Source: Marisediminitalea alba (GTDB lineage Bacteria > Pseudomonadota > Gammaproteobacteria > Enterobacterales > Alteromonadaceae). From it: a stretch of 64,000 nucleotides of DNA. Shown here in pieces: positions 26,163-35,689 of this stretch. The position numbers were made by a program, and so were the translations under genes. Each line of letters begins with the position of its first letter. Within the stretch, counting starts at the first letter, position 1. Under the pieces are notes generated by a model, which was not told where the DNA came from, searched no databases, and was given only the letters and a program-made list of their open reading frames with translations. Location: NCBI RefSeq assembly GCF_002993365.1, contig NZ_PVNP01000220.1, forward strand, positions 17,288 to 81,287, in the 5' to 3' direction.

Positions 26163-26471
26163 ATGAACTGGTTAAGATTGTTAGTAGTGATGGTGGCAAT
26201 GGTGGGCTGTCCCGCTGTTAGCACTGTGCTGCATGATGATCACAGCGTCGGAGTTCAGCGTGTTGATTTACAGGACGTTGTCGTTGATGCTAATGCCCCG
26301 GACAGCATCGAAATCAGCGATGAAAGTGATACCGATTTTGATGGCTACCTGCCACAGTCCGCTTCGACTTCTGAAGTTCATCTGTTCCATTCTGCATTCA
26401 CTTATCAGAGTCGAAACAAGCACGCCTATCGCTCCCACCACGGTATCAGAGCGCCTCCCTCAATAAGTTAA
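26163..26471 (+). CDS. Small secreted protein of unknown function
   Basis: 102 aa starting MNWLRLLVVMVAMVGCPAVS, a possible signal peptide or lipoprotein signal (Cys 16), followed by an acidic stretch (DSIEISDESDTDFDGY) and a basic, His-rich tail. No family recognised. The ribosome site is weak. It could be a genuine secreted peptide or a chance frame. Confidence 0.4.
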   Translation: MNWLRLLVVMVAMVGCPAVSTVLHDDHSVGVQRVDLQDVVVDANAPDSIEISDESDTDFDGYLPQSASTSEVHLFHSAFTYQSRNKHAYRSHHGIRAPPSIS

Positions 26472-26541
26472 TTTCACCGATATCTGCGTCGTGCAATGGT
26501 GCATTCAGGCGCATAGAAATTAATTTAAAGAGGATAAATCC

Positions 26542-27105
26542 ATGCATAATTTAACTCTGTGCAAAACCGAATCTATTGATACGCTCGCTCATCCGGATAT
26601 CTATGAGCATGTTGAGTTAGCATCTTCCGCGCTGAGTATTTTTACCGATTTTCATGATCACCAACCGCTGGTGATTGATGGCAACGTAAAAGCCGTAGAG
26701 CTGGAAAAACTGATGCGTCAGTCTCACGTTAAAATGAAACTGGTGCTCGACCAGCGTGAACAGTTTGTTGGTATAGTCACGTTTGCTGATATTACAGAGC
26801 AGAAAATACTACAACGGGTAGTTCAATTGGGAATACCGCGGTCGGAGCTGCTGGTGGTGGATATGATGCAACCTAAATCCCTATTGCAGGCATTCGACTA
26901 CAACGAGCTTAAACTGTCGAGCGTGTCTGACGTAGTGAACGCCTTGCGCGAGAATGGTGCGATGCATTGCCTCGTGATTGATAAGGTGGCCCATGAAATT
27001 CGTGGTGTAATCAGCGTGAGCGACATCGCCCGCATCTTGCGGATCCCACTGGATATTCAATTCCAGCCTTCCTTTGCGGCACTTTCACATATCATTGCCG
27101 CCTAA
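26542..27105 (+). CDS. CBS-domain protein
   Basis: 187-aa cytoplasmic protein with a pair of CBS motifs, about residues 40-85 (VKMKLVLDQREQFVGIVTFADI) and 115-170 (AMHCLVIDKVAHEIRGVISVSDIAR). CBS pairs bind adenosine nucleotides and regulate partners. No catalytic domain is fused, so it is a stand-alone regulatory module. The start follows AGAGGAT. Neighbours give no clue to the partner. Confidence 0.82.
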   Translation: MHNLTLCKTESIDTLAHPDIYEHVELASSALSIFTDFHDHQPLVIDGNVKAVELEKLMRQSHVKMKLVLDQREQFVGIVTFADITEQKILQRVVQLGIPRSELLVVDMMQPKSLLQAFDYNELKLSSVSDVVNALRENGAMHCLVIDKVAHEIRGVISVSDIARILRIPLDIQFQPSFAALSHIIAA

Positions 27106-27192
27106 TCATTCCTTACCTGTTCGCGACAACCCTGTGTCGCGGCAGGCATGTTTTTGCTAAACTGGAAGGAGGTTCGCTTACGGAGTGACAAT

Positions 27193-27633
27193 ATGGATAT
27201 CAGGTACATTAAACAGCACGGTGATTTTGCCTTAACCATGGTAAATGACATTGTGTTGGTGAATGCCAAGGGTCCATGGAACACCGAGTGTGTGGAAAAC
27301 TTCGGCCTGACCTATGCCGGCACGGTGTATAAAAGTGGCATGCTACGCTGGGCCGACATTGTTGTGCTTGATGGTGAAAGCCTGTTAGTGCCGGAAGCAG
27401 AGCGCGCGCTCACTGAGCGTATCGGCAGAGCAATAGCCGCCGGGCTCGTGCAGGTTTATATTGTTACCGAAAAGTCACGGACGGCGGCCACCTCCGTAAG
27501 GCAAATCAAAAAACTCTACGAGCCCTATAATATCCGTGTGGAGTATGTCACTGAACTGGATATGGCGATTGAGCTTGCCGGCCAAGCAGATTTTGCGGCT
27601 GATGCACAACAGATCCGGGCGTTTTTTGCCTGA
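27193..27633 (+). CDS. Small conserved protein of unknown function, STAS-like fold possible
   Basis: 146 aa; start 27193 is supported by GGAG 8 bases upstream, while the longer open frame to 27148 has no ribosome site. The N-terminal part (DFALTMVNDIVLVNAKGPWN) followed by a region of alternating beta and helix resembles the STAS/SEC14-type proteins often annotated in Alteromonadales. No catalytic motif visible. No operon partner is clear; the TetR gene behind it is on the other strand. Confidence 0.65.
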   Translation: MDIRYIKQHGDFALTMVNDIVLVNAKGPWNTECVENFGLTYAGTVYKSGMLRWADIVVLDGESLLVPEAERALTERIGRAIAAGLVQVYIVTEKSRTAATSVRQIKKLYEPYNIRVEYVTELDMAIELAGQADFAADAQQIRAFFA

Positions 27634-27680
27634 CTCAATTACCAACCTCTAACTGCATTATCTAAAACCCGCTAAGCCGG

Positions 27681-28289
27681 TTAATTCCACTTTCTGAAAA
27701 AAACATTGAACAGTTTCGGGGCTTCCTCACGTATAGAAAAGCTGTCGGGGTTTTCCAGATATTCCATGGCAATACCGCGTATGAAACAACTAAGTGCCAG
27801 AGTTAGTGTCTTAGGATCCAGGTCAGCCGATAAGGTGCCTCGGGACTGTGCTTTTTCGAAAAATTTTGACAGGACTTCACTCTTTTCCCGACGGGCGTCA
27901 ATGGTTCGTTCCTGGCATACCTGCAGACTGCCGGTGTAGTCACATTTTAGCAAGAAAAGTGAAAGCACACGGCGCAGGTACAGGTCATCTTCTATACGGG
28001 TGACCATCTCAATGCAGTAGCTTTTGAGACTTTCGAGCGGGTCATCGTCGGTATTCTCCAGCCCGTCTACTAAGTCTTGTATAAACGGGCGATGAAGCTC
28101 ATCGTGAAGGGCCATAAAGATGTCAGTTTTGTTTTTGAAATGCCAGTAAACGGCGCCCCGGGTAACATTTGCTGCTTTAGCAATTTGTTCTAACGTTGCC
28201 CGCGCTACGCCTTTTTCGGTAAAGACGTCTACTGCAGCTTCCAGAATGGCATTTCTGGTTTGTTCGGCTTCTTCTTTCGTTCGTCGCAT
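27681..28289 (-). CDS. TetR-family repressor of the RND efflux operon (AcrR-like)
   Basis: 202 aa. The N-terminal helix-turn-helix (TLEQIAKAANVTRGAVYWHFKNK, about residues 33-55) is typical of AcrR/TtgR-type repressors; the C-terminal helical domain should bind the drug or signal. Start 28289 (MRRTKEEAEQTRNAI) is preferred over 28319 by family fit. It is divergent from the efflux adaptor gene, and a palindrome resembling the E. coli AcrR operator lies in the shared 125-base region. It most likely represses both. Confidence 0.88.
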   Translation of the reverse strand: MRRTKEEAEQTRNAILEAAVDVFTEKGVARATLEQIAKAANVTRGAVYWHFKNKTDIFMALHDELHRPFIQDLVDGLENTDDDPLESLKSYCIEMVTRIEDDLYLRRVLSLFLLKCDYTGSLQVCQERTIDARREKSEVLSKFFEKAQSRGTLSADLDPKTLTLALSCFIRGIAMEYLENPDSFSIREEAPKLFNVFFRKWN

Positions 28290-28316
28290 ATTCTGACTTT
28301 TTGGACTGATTGACAA

Positions 28317-28340
28317 CATACATACATGAATGTATTTTAA
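28317..28340. promoter_or_regulatory. AcrR-type operator between repressor and efflux genes
   Basis: ATACATGAATGTAT (28322-28335) has perfect 6-base arms around GA. It lies within the sequence CATACATACATGAATGTAT, which strongly resembles the E. coli AcrR operator TACATACATTTGTGAATG. Position between the divergent genes suits dual repression. Confidence 0.75.
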
Positions 28341-28414
28341 ACTATAACTTAAAGAGCCTTTTGTCCAGTATTCCTGTCAAGTAGTCCTCAGGAACCATTA
28401 AAGTAAAAGTATTT

Positions 28415-29539
28415 ATGATCAAAAAATTGGTAATAGCAGCAATATCGATTATTGCAATATCAGGTTGTTCACAGGAACCTGCTCCTCAAGCCGCTGGTGG
28501 TGGCCAGCAGCCGCCTCCTACTGTTTCTGTTCTCGAGGTTGCCCTGCAGCCCGTTGAAAATACCGTTACTTTACCGGGTCGCGTAAGCCCGCTGCGGCAG
28601 TCGCAGGTGCGTCCACAGGTAGAAGGTGTTATCACCGAACGCTTGTTTGAAGAAGGCGCGTTTGTGGAAAAAGGCCAGCAGTTGTATCAGATTGATGATT
28701 CACGCTACGCCGCTCAGTTAGCCAGCGCTAAGGCCGACGTTAAAAGCGCCGAAGCCAATCGTAAAACGCTGGAAGCCCGGGCAGAACGCTATAAAGGACT
28801 GTTGGACAAAAACGCAGTAAGTCAGCAGGAGTATGACGATGCCATTGCCCAGGCCGAGCAGGCCGATGCGCAAATCAGCGTGGCGAAAGCGGCGGTAGAA
28901 CTTGCTCAGGTGGACCTTGATTTCACTAAGGTGTATGCACCGATCAGCGGCCAGATTAGCCGTTCATACATGACAGTGGGTGCATTGGTGACCTCTAACC
29001 AGACGCAGCAACTGGCAACTATTACCCAGTTAGACCCCATTTATGTGGATATGCAGCAATCCGGTAAAGGTGTTCTAAAACTGCGTCGCGCCATGCAGGA
29101 AAGTGGCACGTTGCCAGTGACTTTAGTGCTAGATGACATGACCGGCGAAAGTTATGAGCACACCGGCGAACTGAAATTTTCAGAAGTGACTGTTGATGAA
29201 ACCACCGGTGCAGTTGCTCTGCGTGCCGAGTTCCCTAACCCTGACTCACTGTTAATGCCAGGTATGTTTACGAAAGCCCGGGTGAATATCTCCAATACCC
29301 AGGAGATACTGGTGCCTCAGCGTGCCGCTACGCGCCAGCCTGACACCTCGCTTTCAGTGATGGTTGTTAATGCTGAGAATAAAGTTGAAGCGCGCACCAT
29401 TACCATTGCCGGTAGTTACGGCGATCAGTACATCGTAACCAGTGGTGTCGCAGCTGGCGATAAAGTGATTGTTGCCGGTTACCAGAAGGTAAAACCGGGT
29501 GCTCAGGTCAATACCAAGCCATGGCAGCCTCAGGGCTAA
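28415..29539 (+). CDS. RND efflux periplasmic adaptor (AcrA/MexA family lipoprotein)
   Basis: 374 aa with a lipoprotein signal (AISGCSQEP, Cys at residue 18). It has the usual adaptor parts: barrel-sandwich hybrid halves (VRPQVEGVITERLFEEGAFVEKG and VDLDFTKVYAPISGQIS), a coiled-coil hairpin between them and a C-terminal beta-barrel. It links the pump to an outer-membrane channel. The gene precedes the pump by 32 bases. No outer-membrane factor (TolC/OprM) gene is in the operon, so a TolC encoded elsewhere is presumably used. Confidence 0.93.
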   Translation: MIKKLVIAAISIIAISGCSQEPAPQAAGGGQQPPPTVSVLEVALQPVENTVTLPGRVSPLRQSQVRPQVEGVITERLFEEGAFVEKGQQLYQIDDSRYAAQLASAKADVKSAEANRKTLEARAERYKGLLDKNAVSQQEYDDAIAQAEQADAQISVAKAAVELAQVDLDFTKVYAPISGQISRSYMTVGALVTSNQTQQLATITQLDPIYVDMQQSGKGVLKLRRAMQESGTLPVTLVLDDMTGESYEHTGELKFSEVTVDETTGAVALRAEFPNPDSLLMPGMFTKARVNISNTQEILVPQRAATRQPDTSLSVMVVNAENKVEARTITIAGSYGDQYIVTSGVAAGDKVIVAGYQKVKPGAQVNTKPWQPQG

Positions 29540-29571
29540 CGCGCGTTAACTAATTCAGGAAATCATCTTAT

Positions 29572-32500
29572 ATGGCACGTTTTTTTATAGACCGCCCGGT
29601 GTTTGCCTGGGTACTTGCTATCATCGTTATGATGGCGGGTATTCTGTCAATTAGCGGGCTTCCCATTGAGCAGTACCCCAAGGTTGCGCCGCCGTCGGTG
29701 ACGATCAGCGCCGCTTATCCCGGGGCTTCGGCCGAAACCATCGAAAATACGGTAACCCAGGTCATCGAACAGAGTCTGACCGGTATCGACAACTTACGCT
29801 ATTTCATTTCCAGTAGTGAAAATGCACGGATGTCGATTACCCTGACCTTCGAGCCCGGAACCGACCCCGATATTGCGCAGGTACAAACGCAGAACAAGTT
29901 GCAGTCGTCCATGTCGTTGCTGCCAACCCAGGTGCAACAGCAGGGCGTAACCGTAAACAAGTCCAATGATGCCTTTGCGGTGGTCGTTGGCTTTTATTCC
30001 AAAGACGGCAGCCTCTCTCAGTTTGACCTGAGTGATATGCTGGTGTCGCAGTTTCAGGATCAGATTGCCCGGGTAAATGGGGTGGGTAACCTGCGGGTGT
30101 TTGGTGCGCAGCGCTCCATGCGTATCTGGCTGGATCCCGACAAGTTGTACAGCTATAACCTGACGCCGGTAGATGTGCGGGCGGCAGTACAAACCCAGAA
30201 TACTGATATCTCAGCAGGCCAGCTCGGCGGAATGCCAGCAGTTGAAGGTCAGCAAATCAACGCTACCATCACCGCTCAGTCGTTATTAAAAACCGCTGAA
30301 GACTTTGAGAATATAGTACTCAGAGTAAATACCGATGGTTCTCAGGTGCGTTTAAGAGACGTAGCTAAGGTTGAGCTTGGTTCTGAGAACTACAGTTATA
30401 TTGCCCGTTACAAGCGCCGTCCTGCATCGGGTATGGCGGTCAGTCTGGCCAGTGGTGCCAACGCGCTGGATACCATTGAGGCGGTTAAAAAGCGGGTGGA
30501 AGAACTGGCGGTTAACCTGCCTGACAGCGTTGAAATTGTATATCCGGTAGACTCGTCACCGTTTATCAAGCTGTCGATTACCTCGGTGGTGAAAACCCTG
30601 GTTGAAGCGGTGGTGCTGGTATTCTTCGTGATGCTGTTATTCCTGCAAAACTGGCGTGCAACGCTGGTTCCCACTATTGCCGTACCGGTAGTACTGTTGG
30701 GTACCTTTGCCGTACTTTATGCCTTTGGTTTCAGTATCAACGTACTGACCATGTTTGCAATGGTACTGGCTATCGGCCTGTTGGTGGATGATGCCATTGT
30801 GGTGGTTGAAAACGTAGAGCGTCTGATGGAAGAAGAAGGCCTCGACGCCAAAGAGGCTACCAAGAAATCCATGACGCAAATCTCCAGCGCGCTGGTGGGG
30901 ATAGCGGTAGTGCTGTCTACAGTATTTGTCCCTATGGCGTTCTTTAGCGGCTCGGCCGGTTCTATTTATCGTCAGTTCTCTATCACTATTGTATCAGCGA
31001 TGACCTTCTCGGTACTGGTAGCGATTATCCTTTCGCCAACCCTGTGTGTGGCCCTGCTGCGCAGAGAAGACGTTGAGAACAAAAAAGACAAAGGCTTTTT
31101 TGGCTGGTTCAACCGGGTGTTTAACAAAGGCCGCGACAACTACGGCAATATTTCTACCGGTATTGCGCATCGCGTAAAACGTTCGCTGTTGGTTTATGGT
31201 CTGTTGGTTGCGGGCATGGGCGCTATTTTCACCCAGCTGCCGGGCGCGTTCCTGCCGGATGAAGATCAGGGCAACATTATGGTGCTGGTTAACGCGCCGG
31301 CCGGTGCTACTGCTGGTCGTACGCTGGAATCAGTGAAAAAGGTCGAAGACTTCTTCCTTGAGCAAAAAAGCGAAGCGGTTAAAGATATCTTTACCATTGT
31401 TGGCTTCAGTTTTGCCGGCGCGGCACAGAACTCAGGTATGGGCTTTGTGCACCTGGTTGACTGGGAAAAACGTGACGAATCACAGAGTGCGTTCTCGATT
31501 ATCGGTCAGGCCTTTGGTGCGTTATCACAAATTCAGGATGCCAGCGTCTTCCCCATTTTACCGCCGCCTATTCGTGAGCTGGGTAACGCTACTGGTTTTG
31601 ACTTCCAGTTAGTTGACCGCGCCGGTAATGGTCATGAGGCATTAATGAATGCGCGGAATCAATTCCTTGGCATGGCCGCACAGAGTCCGAAGCTGGTGGG
31701 TGTGCGTCCTAATGGTCTGAGCGATGTGCCGGAATTTAAGGTTAATATCGACAATGAGAAAGCGTCTGCGTTAGGGCTGTCACTGAGTGATATCAACAAT
31801 ACACTGAGCATTGCCTGGGGTTCTGCATACGTAAACGACTTTATCGACAGAGGCCGAATTAAGCGGGTTTACATGCAGGCTGATGCACCGTACCGGATGG
31901 ATCCGGAAGATCTGGACAAGTGGTTTGTGCGCAATAACGAAGGCGACATGGTGGCGTTCAGCGCGTTCTCTACCGTTGAATGGAACTACGGTTCACCCAA
32001 GCTTGAGCGTTTCAATGGTATTTCCTCAGTGAACATTCAGGGTAGTCCGGCTGAAGGCATTTCTACCGGTGAAGCCATGGCCGAAGCCGAACGTTTAGTG
32101 GGTCAGCTACCGCCGGGCTTTGGTCTGGAATGGTCTGGCATGTCTTATGAAGAGCAGGCGGCTGGTTCACAAGCACCGATGCTTTATGCACTGTCTATTA
32201 TCGTGGTGTTCCTGTGTCTGGCAGCGCTTTATGAAAGTTGGGTTGTGCCTTTTGCCGTATTACTGGTAGTGCCTTTAGGTATCTTCGGTTCGGTAGTGGC
32301 TGCGTACATCTTTGGCTTGCCGAATGACGTGTATTTACAGGTTGCCTTCCTGACTACCGTGGGGCTGGCTTCTAAGAATGCTATTCTGATTGTGGAATTC
32401 GCCAAAGAACTCTACGACAACGGTACACCTATATTTGAAGCTGCGATCACAGCGGCGGAACAGCGTTTCCGGCCGATACTGATGACCTCAATGGCGTTTA

Positions 32501-32697
32501 TTCTGGGTGTAACGCCGCTGGCAATTGCTACCGGTGCTGGCTCTGAAAGTCAGAACGCTATTGGTATCGCCGTGATGGGCGGGATGTTTGCCGCAACTTT
32601 CCTGGCGATCTTCTTCGTGCCTATGTTCTACGTAATGGTAGTTAAGTGGTTTGGCGCTAAGCGTCATCCACACGAGGAATACAGCAAAGAAAGCTAA
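29572..32697 (+). CDS. RND multidrug efflux pump (AcrB/MexB family)
   Basis: 1041-aa inner-membrane proton-driven exporter, full length for the HAE1 group. It begins with the conserved MARFFIDRPVFAWVLAIIVM. Transmembrane helix 4 has the proton-relay Asp pair in LLVDDAIVVVENVER (about residue 405), and the second half repeats the pattern (KNAILIVEFAKE). Two large periplasmic loops are present as expected. It shares the operon with the adaptor and is followed by a strong terminator. Substrates cannot be told from sequence. Confidence 0.95.
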   Translation: MARFFIDRPVFAWVLAIIVMMAGILSISGLPIEQYPKVAPPSVTISAAYPGASAETIENTVTQVIEQSLTGIDNLRYFISSSENARMSITLTFEPGTDPDIAQVQTQNKLQSSMSLLPTQVQQQGVTVNKSNDAFAVVVGFYSKDGSLSQFDLSDMLVSQFQDQIARVNGVGNLRVFGAQRSMRIWLDPDKLYSYNLTPVDVRAAVQTQNTDISAGQLGGMPAVEGQQINATITAQSLLKTAEDFENIVLRVNTDGSQVRLRDVAKVELGSENYSYIARYKRRPASGMAVSLASGANALDTIEAVKKRVEELAVNLPDSVEIVYPVDSSPFIKLSITSVVKTLVEAVVLVFFVMLLFLQNWRATLVPTIAVPVVLLGTFAVLYAFGFSINVLTMFAMVLAIGLLVDDAIVVVENVERLMEEEGLDAKEATKKSMTQISSALVGIAVVLSTVFVPMAFFSGSAGSIYRQFSITIVSAMTFSVLVAIILSPTLCVALLRREDVENKKDKGFFGWFNRVFNKGRDNYGNISTGIAHRVKRSLLVYGLLVAGMGAIFTQLPGAFLPDEDQGNIMVLVNAPAGATAGRTLESVKKVEDFFLEQKSEAVKDIFTIVGFSFAGAAQNSGMGFVHLVDWEKRDESQSAFSIIGQAFGALSQIQDASVFPILPPPIRELGNATGFDFQLVDRAGNGHEALMNARNQFLGMAAQSPKLVGVRPNGLSDVPEFKVNIDNEKASALGLSLSDINNTLSIAWGSAYVNDFIDRGRIKRVYMQADAPYRMDPEDLDKWFVRNNEGDMVAFSAFSTVEWNYGSPKLERFNGISSVNIQGSPAEGISTGEAMAEAERLVGQLPPGFGLEWSGMSYEEQAAGSQAPMLYALSIIVVFLCLAALYESWVVPFAVLLVVPLGIFGSVVAAYIFGLPNDVYLQVAFLTTVGLASKNAILIVEFAKELYDNGTPIFEAAITAAEQRFRPILMTSMAFILGVTPLAIATGAGSESQNAIGIAVMGGMFAATFLAIFFVPMFYVMVVKWFGAKRHPHEEYSKES

Positions 32698-32720
32698 ACT
32701 TACAGCTTGTTACGATAGAA

Positions 32721-32746
32721 ACCCCGCTCCGAGCGGGGTTTTTTGT
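32721..32746 (+). terminator. Intrinsic terminator of the RND efflux operon
   Basis: ACCCCGCTC pairs with GAGCGGGGT around a short loop and runs into TTTTTT, 23 bases past the pump stop codon. Confidence 0.9.
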
Positions 32747-32878
32747 TTTTGCCGCCAGGTAGCATTAGTGTGAAATTCAGCCCGCAAAGTCCAACCAGAT
32801 CAAAGTTAGACCACTTGCTTATATGATTGGGCAGCAACTGTGGCATTATGAAGTGAGTTGAGATTGGGAGTTGGAACT

Positions 32879-34759
32879 ATGACCGTTGCTCTGCCGCCGC
32901 GACCGGACTGGTCGCATCTGATCAAGTCAGGTAGCCGGGTATTTGTTGGTGGGAATGCCGGAGTGCCCTATGCACTCATTGATGATTTAATTAAGCACAG
33001 TAAAGGGTTCAGCGATATTGAACTGGTGCATATGCTGGCGCTTGGCGATACCCGCTGGGCAAAAGAAGAATACCGGCAGCTGTTTAAGGTAAATACCTTT
33101 TTTATTCAGGGCGATGAAATTCGCCGCGCAGTGGATGAAGGCCGGGCCGATTATACGCCCGTGTTTTTATCTGAAATGTCGAGTCTGTTCAGCGATGGTA
33201 CCTTGCCGCTGGATGCTGCGCTGGTTACGGTAAGTCCACCGGACGAGTTTGGCTATTGTTCGCTAGGCGTGTCGGTAGACATCTCCATGTCGGCGGTACG
33301 TAATGCCACCATCGCTATTGCCCAGATAAACCCGCAAATGCCGCGCACGGCTGGTCACTCTTTTATACACATCAGCGAATTTACTGCCTGTATCGAAGCC
33401 GATGAACCTTTGCAGGCTATTGAAGCACCGGCTATCGACAGCGTGACTGAACGGATTGGCCAGTACGTGGCGATGCTGGTGGAAGACGGCGCCACGTTGC
33501 AGTTTGGCGTAGGTAAGATTCCCAGCGCCACATTAAAGTACCTCCAGCGTCATAAAGATTTGGGGATCCATAGTGAAATGCTGTCAGACAGTATTATGGA
33601 TATCATTGCATCGGGGGCCATTACTAACCGCAAGAAAACCTTTCACCCCGGCAAAATCGTGACCAGTTTTTGTATGGGCAGTGAGCGCCTGTATAAGTTT
33701 GTCCACAATAATCCGCATATTGAATTTTACCCCAGCAGCTATGTGAACAAGCCCACCAATATTGCCAAAAACGACAATATGATTTCCATTAACAGTGCGC
33801 TGGAGGTGGATTTAACCGGGCAGGTGGTAGCCGACTCGCTGGGCTACGATTTTTACAGCGGCATTGGCGGGCAGGTGGACTTTGTGTCGGGCGCGTCGAT
33901 GAGTAAAGGCGGCAAACCCATTATTGCAATGCCTTCAACGGCGCAGAATGAAACCGTGTCGCGCATCGTTCCGTGCATTGCCGAAGGCGCCGGGGTAACC
34001 ACTTCCCGAGGCAATGTACATTACATTGTTACGGAATATGGCATTGCCTCGCTACGAGGCAAAAGTATTCGTGAGCGGGCGCTGGAGCTTATCCGCGTGG
34101 CTCATCCTAAATTTCGCGCCCACCTGCTTGCCGAGGTGCGTAAAAACTACTGGGTTCCGCATTTTCAGCAAAAGTACCCCACGGATATTCCGGAGCTGGG
34201 CGCTATCCAGCTGCAGAAAATGGTTATTCAGGGCGAGACCTTTTACCTGCGGCCGTTGAATCCGGCCGATGAGCGACGCCTACAGGAGTTTTTCTATTCG
34301 CATACCAAGGAAACCCTGCGCTTACGCTATAACTACGACCCCAAACAAATGTCGCGGGAGAAGTCCTGTAACCTGGTCAGTGTCGATCAGAACTCCGATG
34401 CGGCGCTGTGTATTGTGCGTCAGGAAGGCTCGCGGATCACCATCCATGCGGTGGGGCGTTTTTATTATAACGAGCACGATAACTCCTGTGAGGCGGCCTT
34501 TGTTACCCGCGAAACGCAGCAGGGTAAAGGGATGGGCAGCCGTTTGCTGATCAAGCTTATCGACATTGCCCGTAAGCGGAAAATCAATAAGATGCTGGCG
34601 TTTTGCCGGGCCGATAATAAACCCATGATTGCCATTTTCGAACATCACGGATTCAAGCGCCTGTTTAGTGGCGACCCCAGTGAGGTGGAGTTGGAATTGC
34701 CGCTGCAGGAACCCGAAGCAGCGGAAGGGGCGGAACAGGAGACAGAAAATGACCATTAA
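32879..34759 (+). CDS. Fusion of acetyl-CoA hydrolase/transferase with GNAT acetyltransferase
   Basis: 626 aa from ATG 32879, which follows GGGAGTTGG; 32858 would need a weak start. Residues about 1-440 form an acetyl-CoA hydrolase/CoA-transferase fold, with domain 1 (PDWSHLIKSGSRVFVGGNAG) and a C-terminal AcetylCoA_hyd part (VHYIVTEYGIASLRGKS). Residues about 455-620 form a GNAT acetyltransferase with the acetyl-CoA loop QQGKGMGSRLL. Such two-domain proteins could use or sense acetyl-CoA while acetylating a protein. Its stop codon overlaps the start of the deacetylase gene by 11 bases, so the two are coupled. This resembles the acuA/acuC logic of Bacillus, where a GNAT and a deacetylase control acetyl-CoA synthetase. 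Target not known. Confidence 0.88.
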   Translation: MTVALPPRPDWSHLIKSGSRVFVGGNAGVPYALIDDLIKHSKGFSDIELVHMLALGDTRWAKEEYRQLFKVNTFFIQGDEIRRAVDEGRADYTPVFLSEMSSLFSDGTLPLDAALVTVSPPDEFGYCSLGVSVDISMSAVRNATIAIAQINPQMPRTAGHSFIHISEFTACIEADEPLQAIEAPAIDSVTERIGQYVAMLVEDGATLQFGVGKIPSATLKYLQRHKDLGIHSEMLSDSIMDIIASGAITNRKKTFHPGKIVTSFCMGSERLYKFVHNNPHIEFYPSSYVNKPTNIAKNDNMISINSALEVDLTGQVVADSLGYDFYSGIGGQVDFVSGASMSKGGKPIIAMPSTAQNETVSRIVPCIAEGAGVTTSRGNVHYIVTEYGIASLRGKSIRERALELIRVAHPKFRAHLLAEVRKNYWVPHFQQKYPTDIPELGAIQLQKMVIQGETFYLRPLNPADERRLQEFFYSHTKETLRLRYNYDPKQMSREKSCNLVSVDQNSDAALCIVRQEGSRITIHAVGRFYYNEHDNSCEAAFVTRETQQGKGMGSRLLIKLIDIARKRKINKMLAFCRADNKPMIAIFEHHGFKRLFSGDPSEVELELPLQEPEAAEGAEQETENDH

Positions 34760-35681
34760 AATTTATCGCGGTAGAGATTGCGTGCATCACGATGTGTCTT
34801 CTGAGCACCCGGAAAACCCCGACCGCCTGTACGCTATAGACGATCAGTTGTTGTCCTCCGGTCTGGAAATGATTTGCCAGCACGGTGATGCCAAACAGGT
34901 CAAACGGGAAAATTTAGCACTGGCTCACGATCCTTATTACGTTGATAGTATCTTCCAGCGTTCGCCGCGCACCGGCGTGATCTGGCTGGAGCAAGACACC
35001 GGCATGACGCCGATTACCTTAAGTGCTGCATTGTACGCGGCTGGTGCAGGCTGCGATGCGGTAGACTGGGTAATGGAAGGAGAAGATCGCCAGGCCTTTT
35101 GTGCGGTGCGTCCGCCGGGTCATCACGCAGAATACGACAATGCCATGGGCTTTTGTTTGTTTAACAATATTGCTGTGGCGGCTCGCTATGCCCTCAAGCA
35201 CTATGAACTGTCGCGCGTGGCCATTATCGACTTTGATGTACACCATGGTAACGGCACCGAAAATATCATTGCCGGGGACAAACAAATTTTAATGTGCTCC
35301 TCCTTTCAGCATCCGTTTTACCCGCACTCCGGTCATCCGGTATCGGCCAGCAATATACTCAGTGCGCCACTGAAAGCCGGTGCAACCGGTGAAGAGTTCC
35401 GCGAAAAAGTAAATTACTGGTTTGATGCGTTGCGTAATTTTATGCCTGAGCTCATTTTAATCAGCGCCGGGTTTGACGCCCACGCTGAGGATGCCATGGG
35501 GCAGTTGCGCCTGCGCGAAGATGACTATCACTGGGTAAGCAAGCAACTTCGCAATGTGGCCGATGACGTCTGCCACGGACGAATAGTGAGTATGCTGGAA
35601 GGTGGTTACAACCAGAGTGCTCTAGGGCGCAGTGTGGTGGCGCATATCAAAGGCTTACACGGTGACGAGCAGAGTCACTGA
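34749..35681 (+). CDS. AcuC-like histone deacetylase superfamily enzyme
   Basis: 310 aa from ATG 34749, inside the end of the preceding gene; frames above are just open reading. All key zinc-deacetylase parts are present: HHAEYDNAMGFCLFNN (His-His with F-N pocket), DFDVHHGNGT (zinc Asp and His) and SAGFDAHAED (second zinc Asp). This is the class I/II deacetylase or acetoin utilisation/polyamine deacetylase group. Overlap with the GNAT fusion gene suggests they act on the same acetylated target. It ends 9 bases from the convergent gene at 35690. Confidence 0.9.
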   Translation: MTIKIYRGRDCVHHDVSSEHPENPDRLYAIDDQLLSSGLEMICQHGDAKQVKRENLALAHDPYYVDSIFQRSPRTGVIWLEQDTGMTPITLSAALYAAGAGCDAVDWVMEGEDRQAFCAVRPPGHHAEYDNAMGFCLFNNIAVAARYALKHYELSRVAIIDFDVHHGNGTENIIAGDKQILMCSSFQHPFYPHSGHPVSASNILSAPLKAGATGEEFREKVNYWFDALRNFMPELILISAGFDAHAEDAMGQLRLREDDYHWVSKQLRNVADDVCHGRIVSMLEGGYNQSALGRSVVAHIKGLHGDEQSH

Positions 35682-35689
35682 GGCACGGC

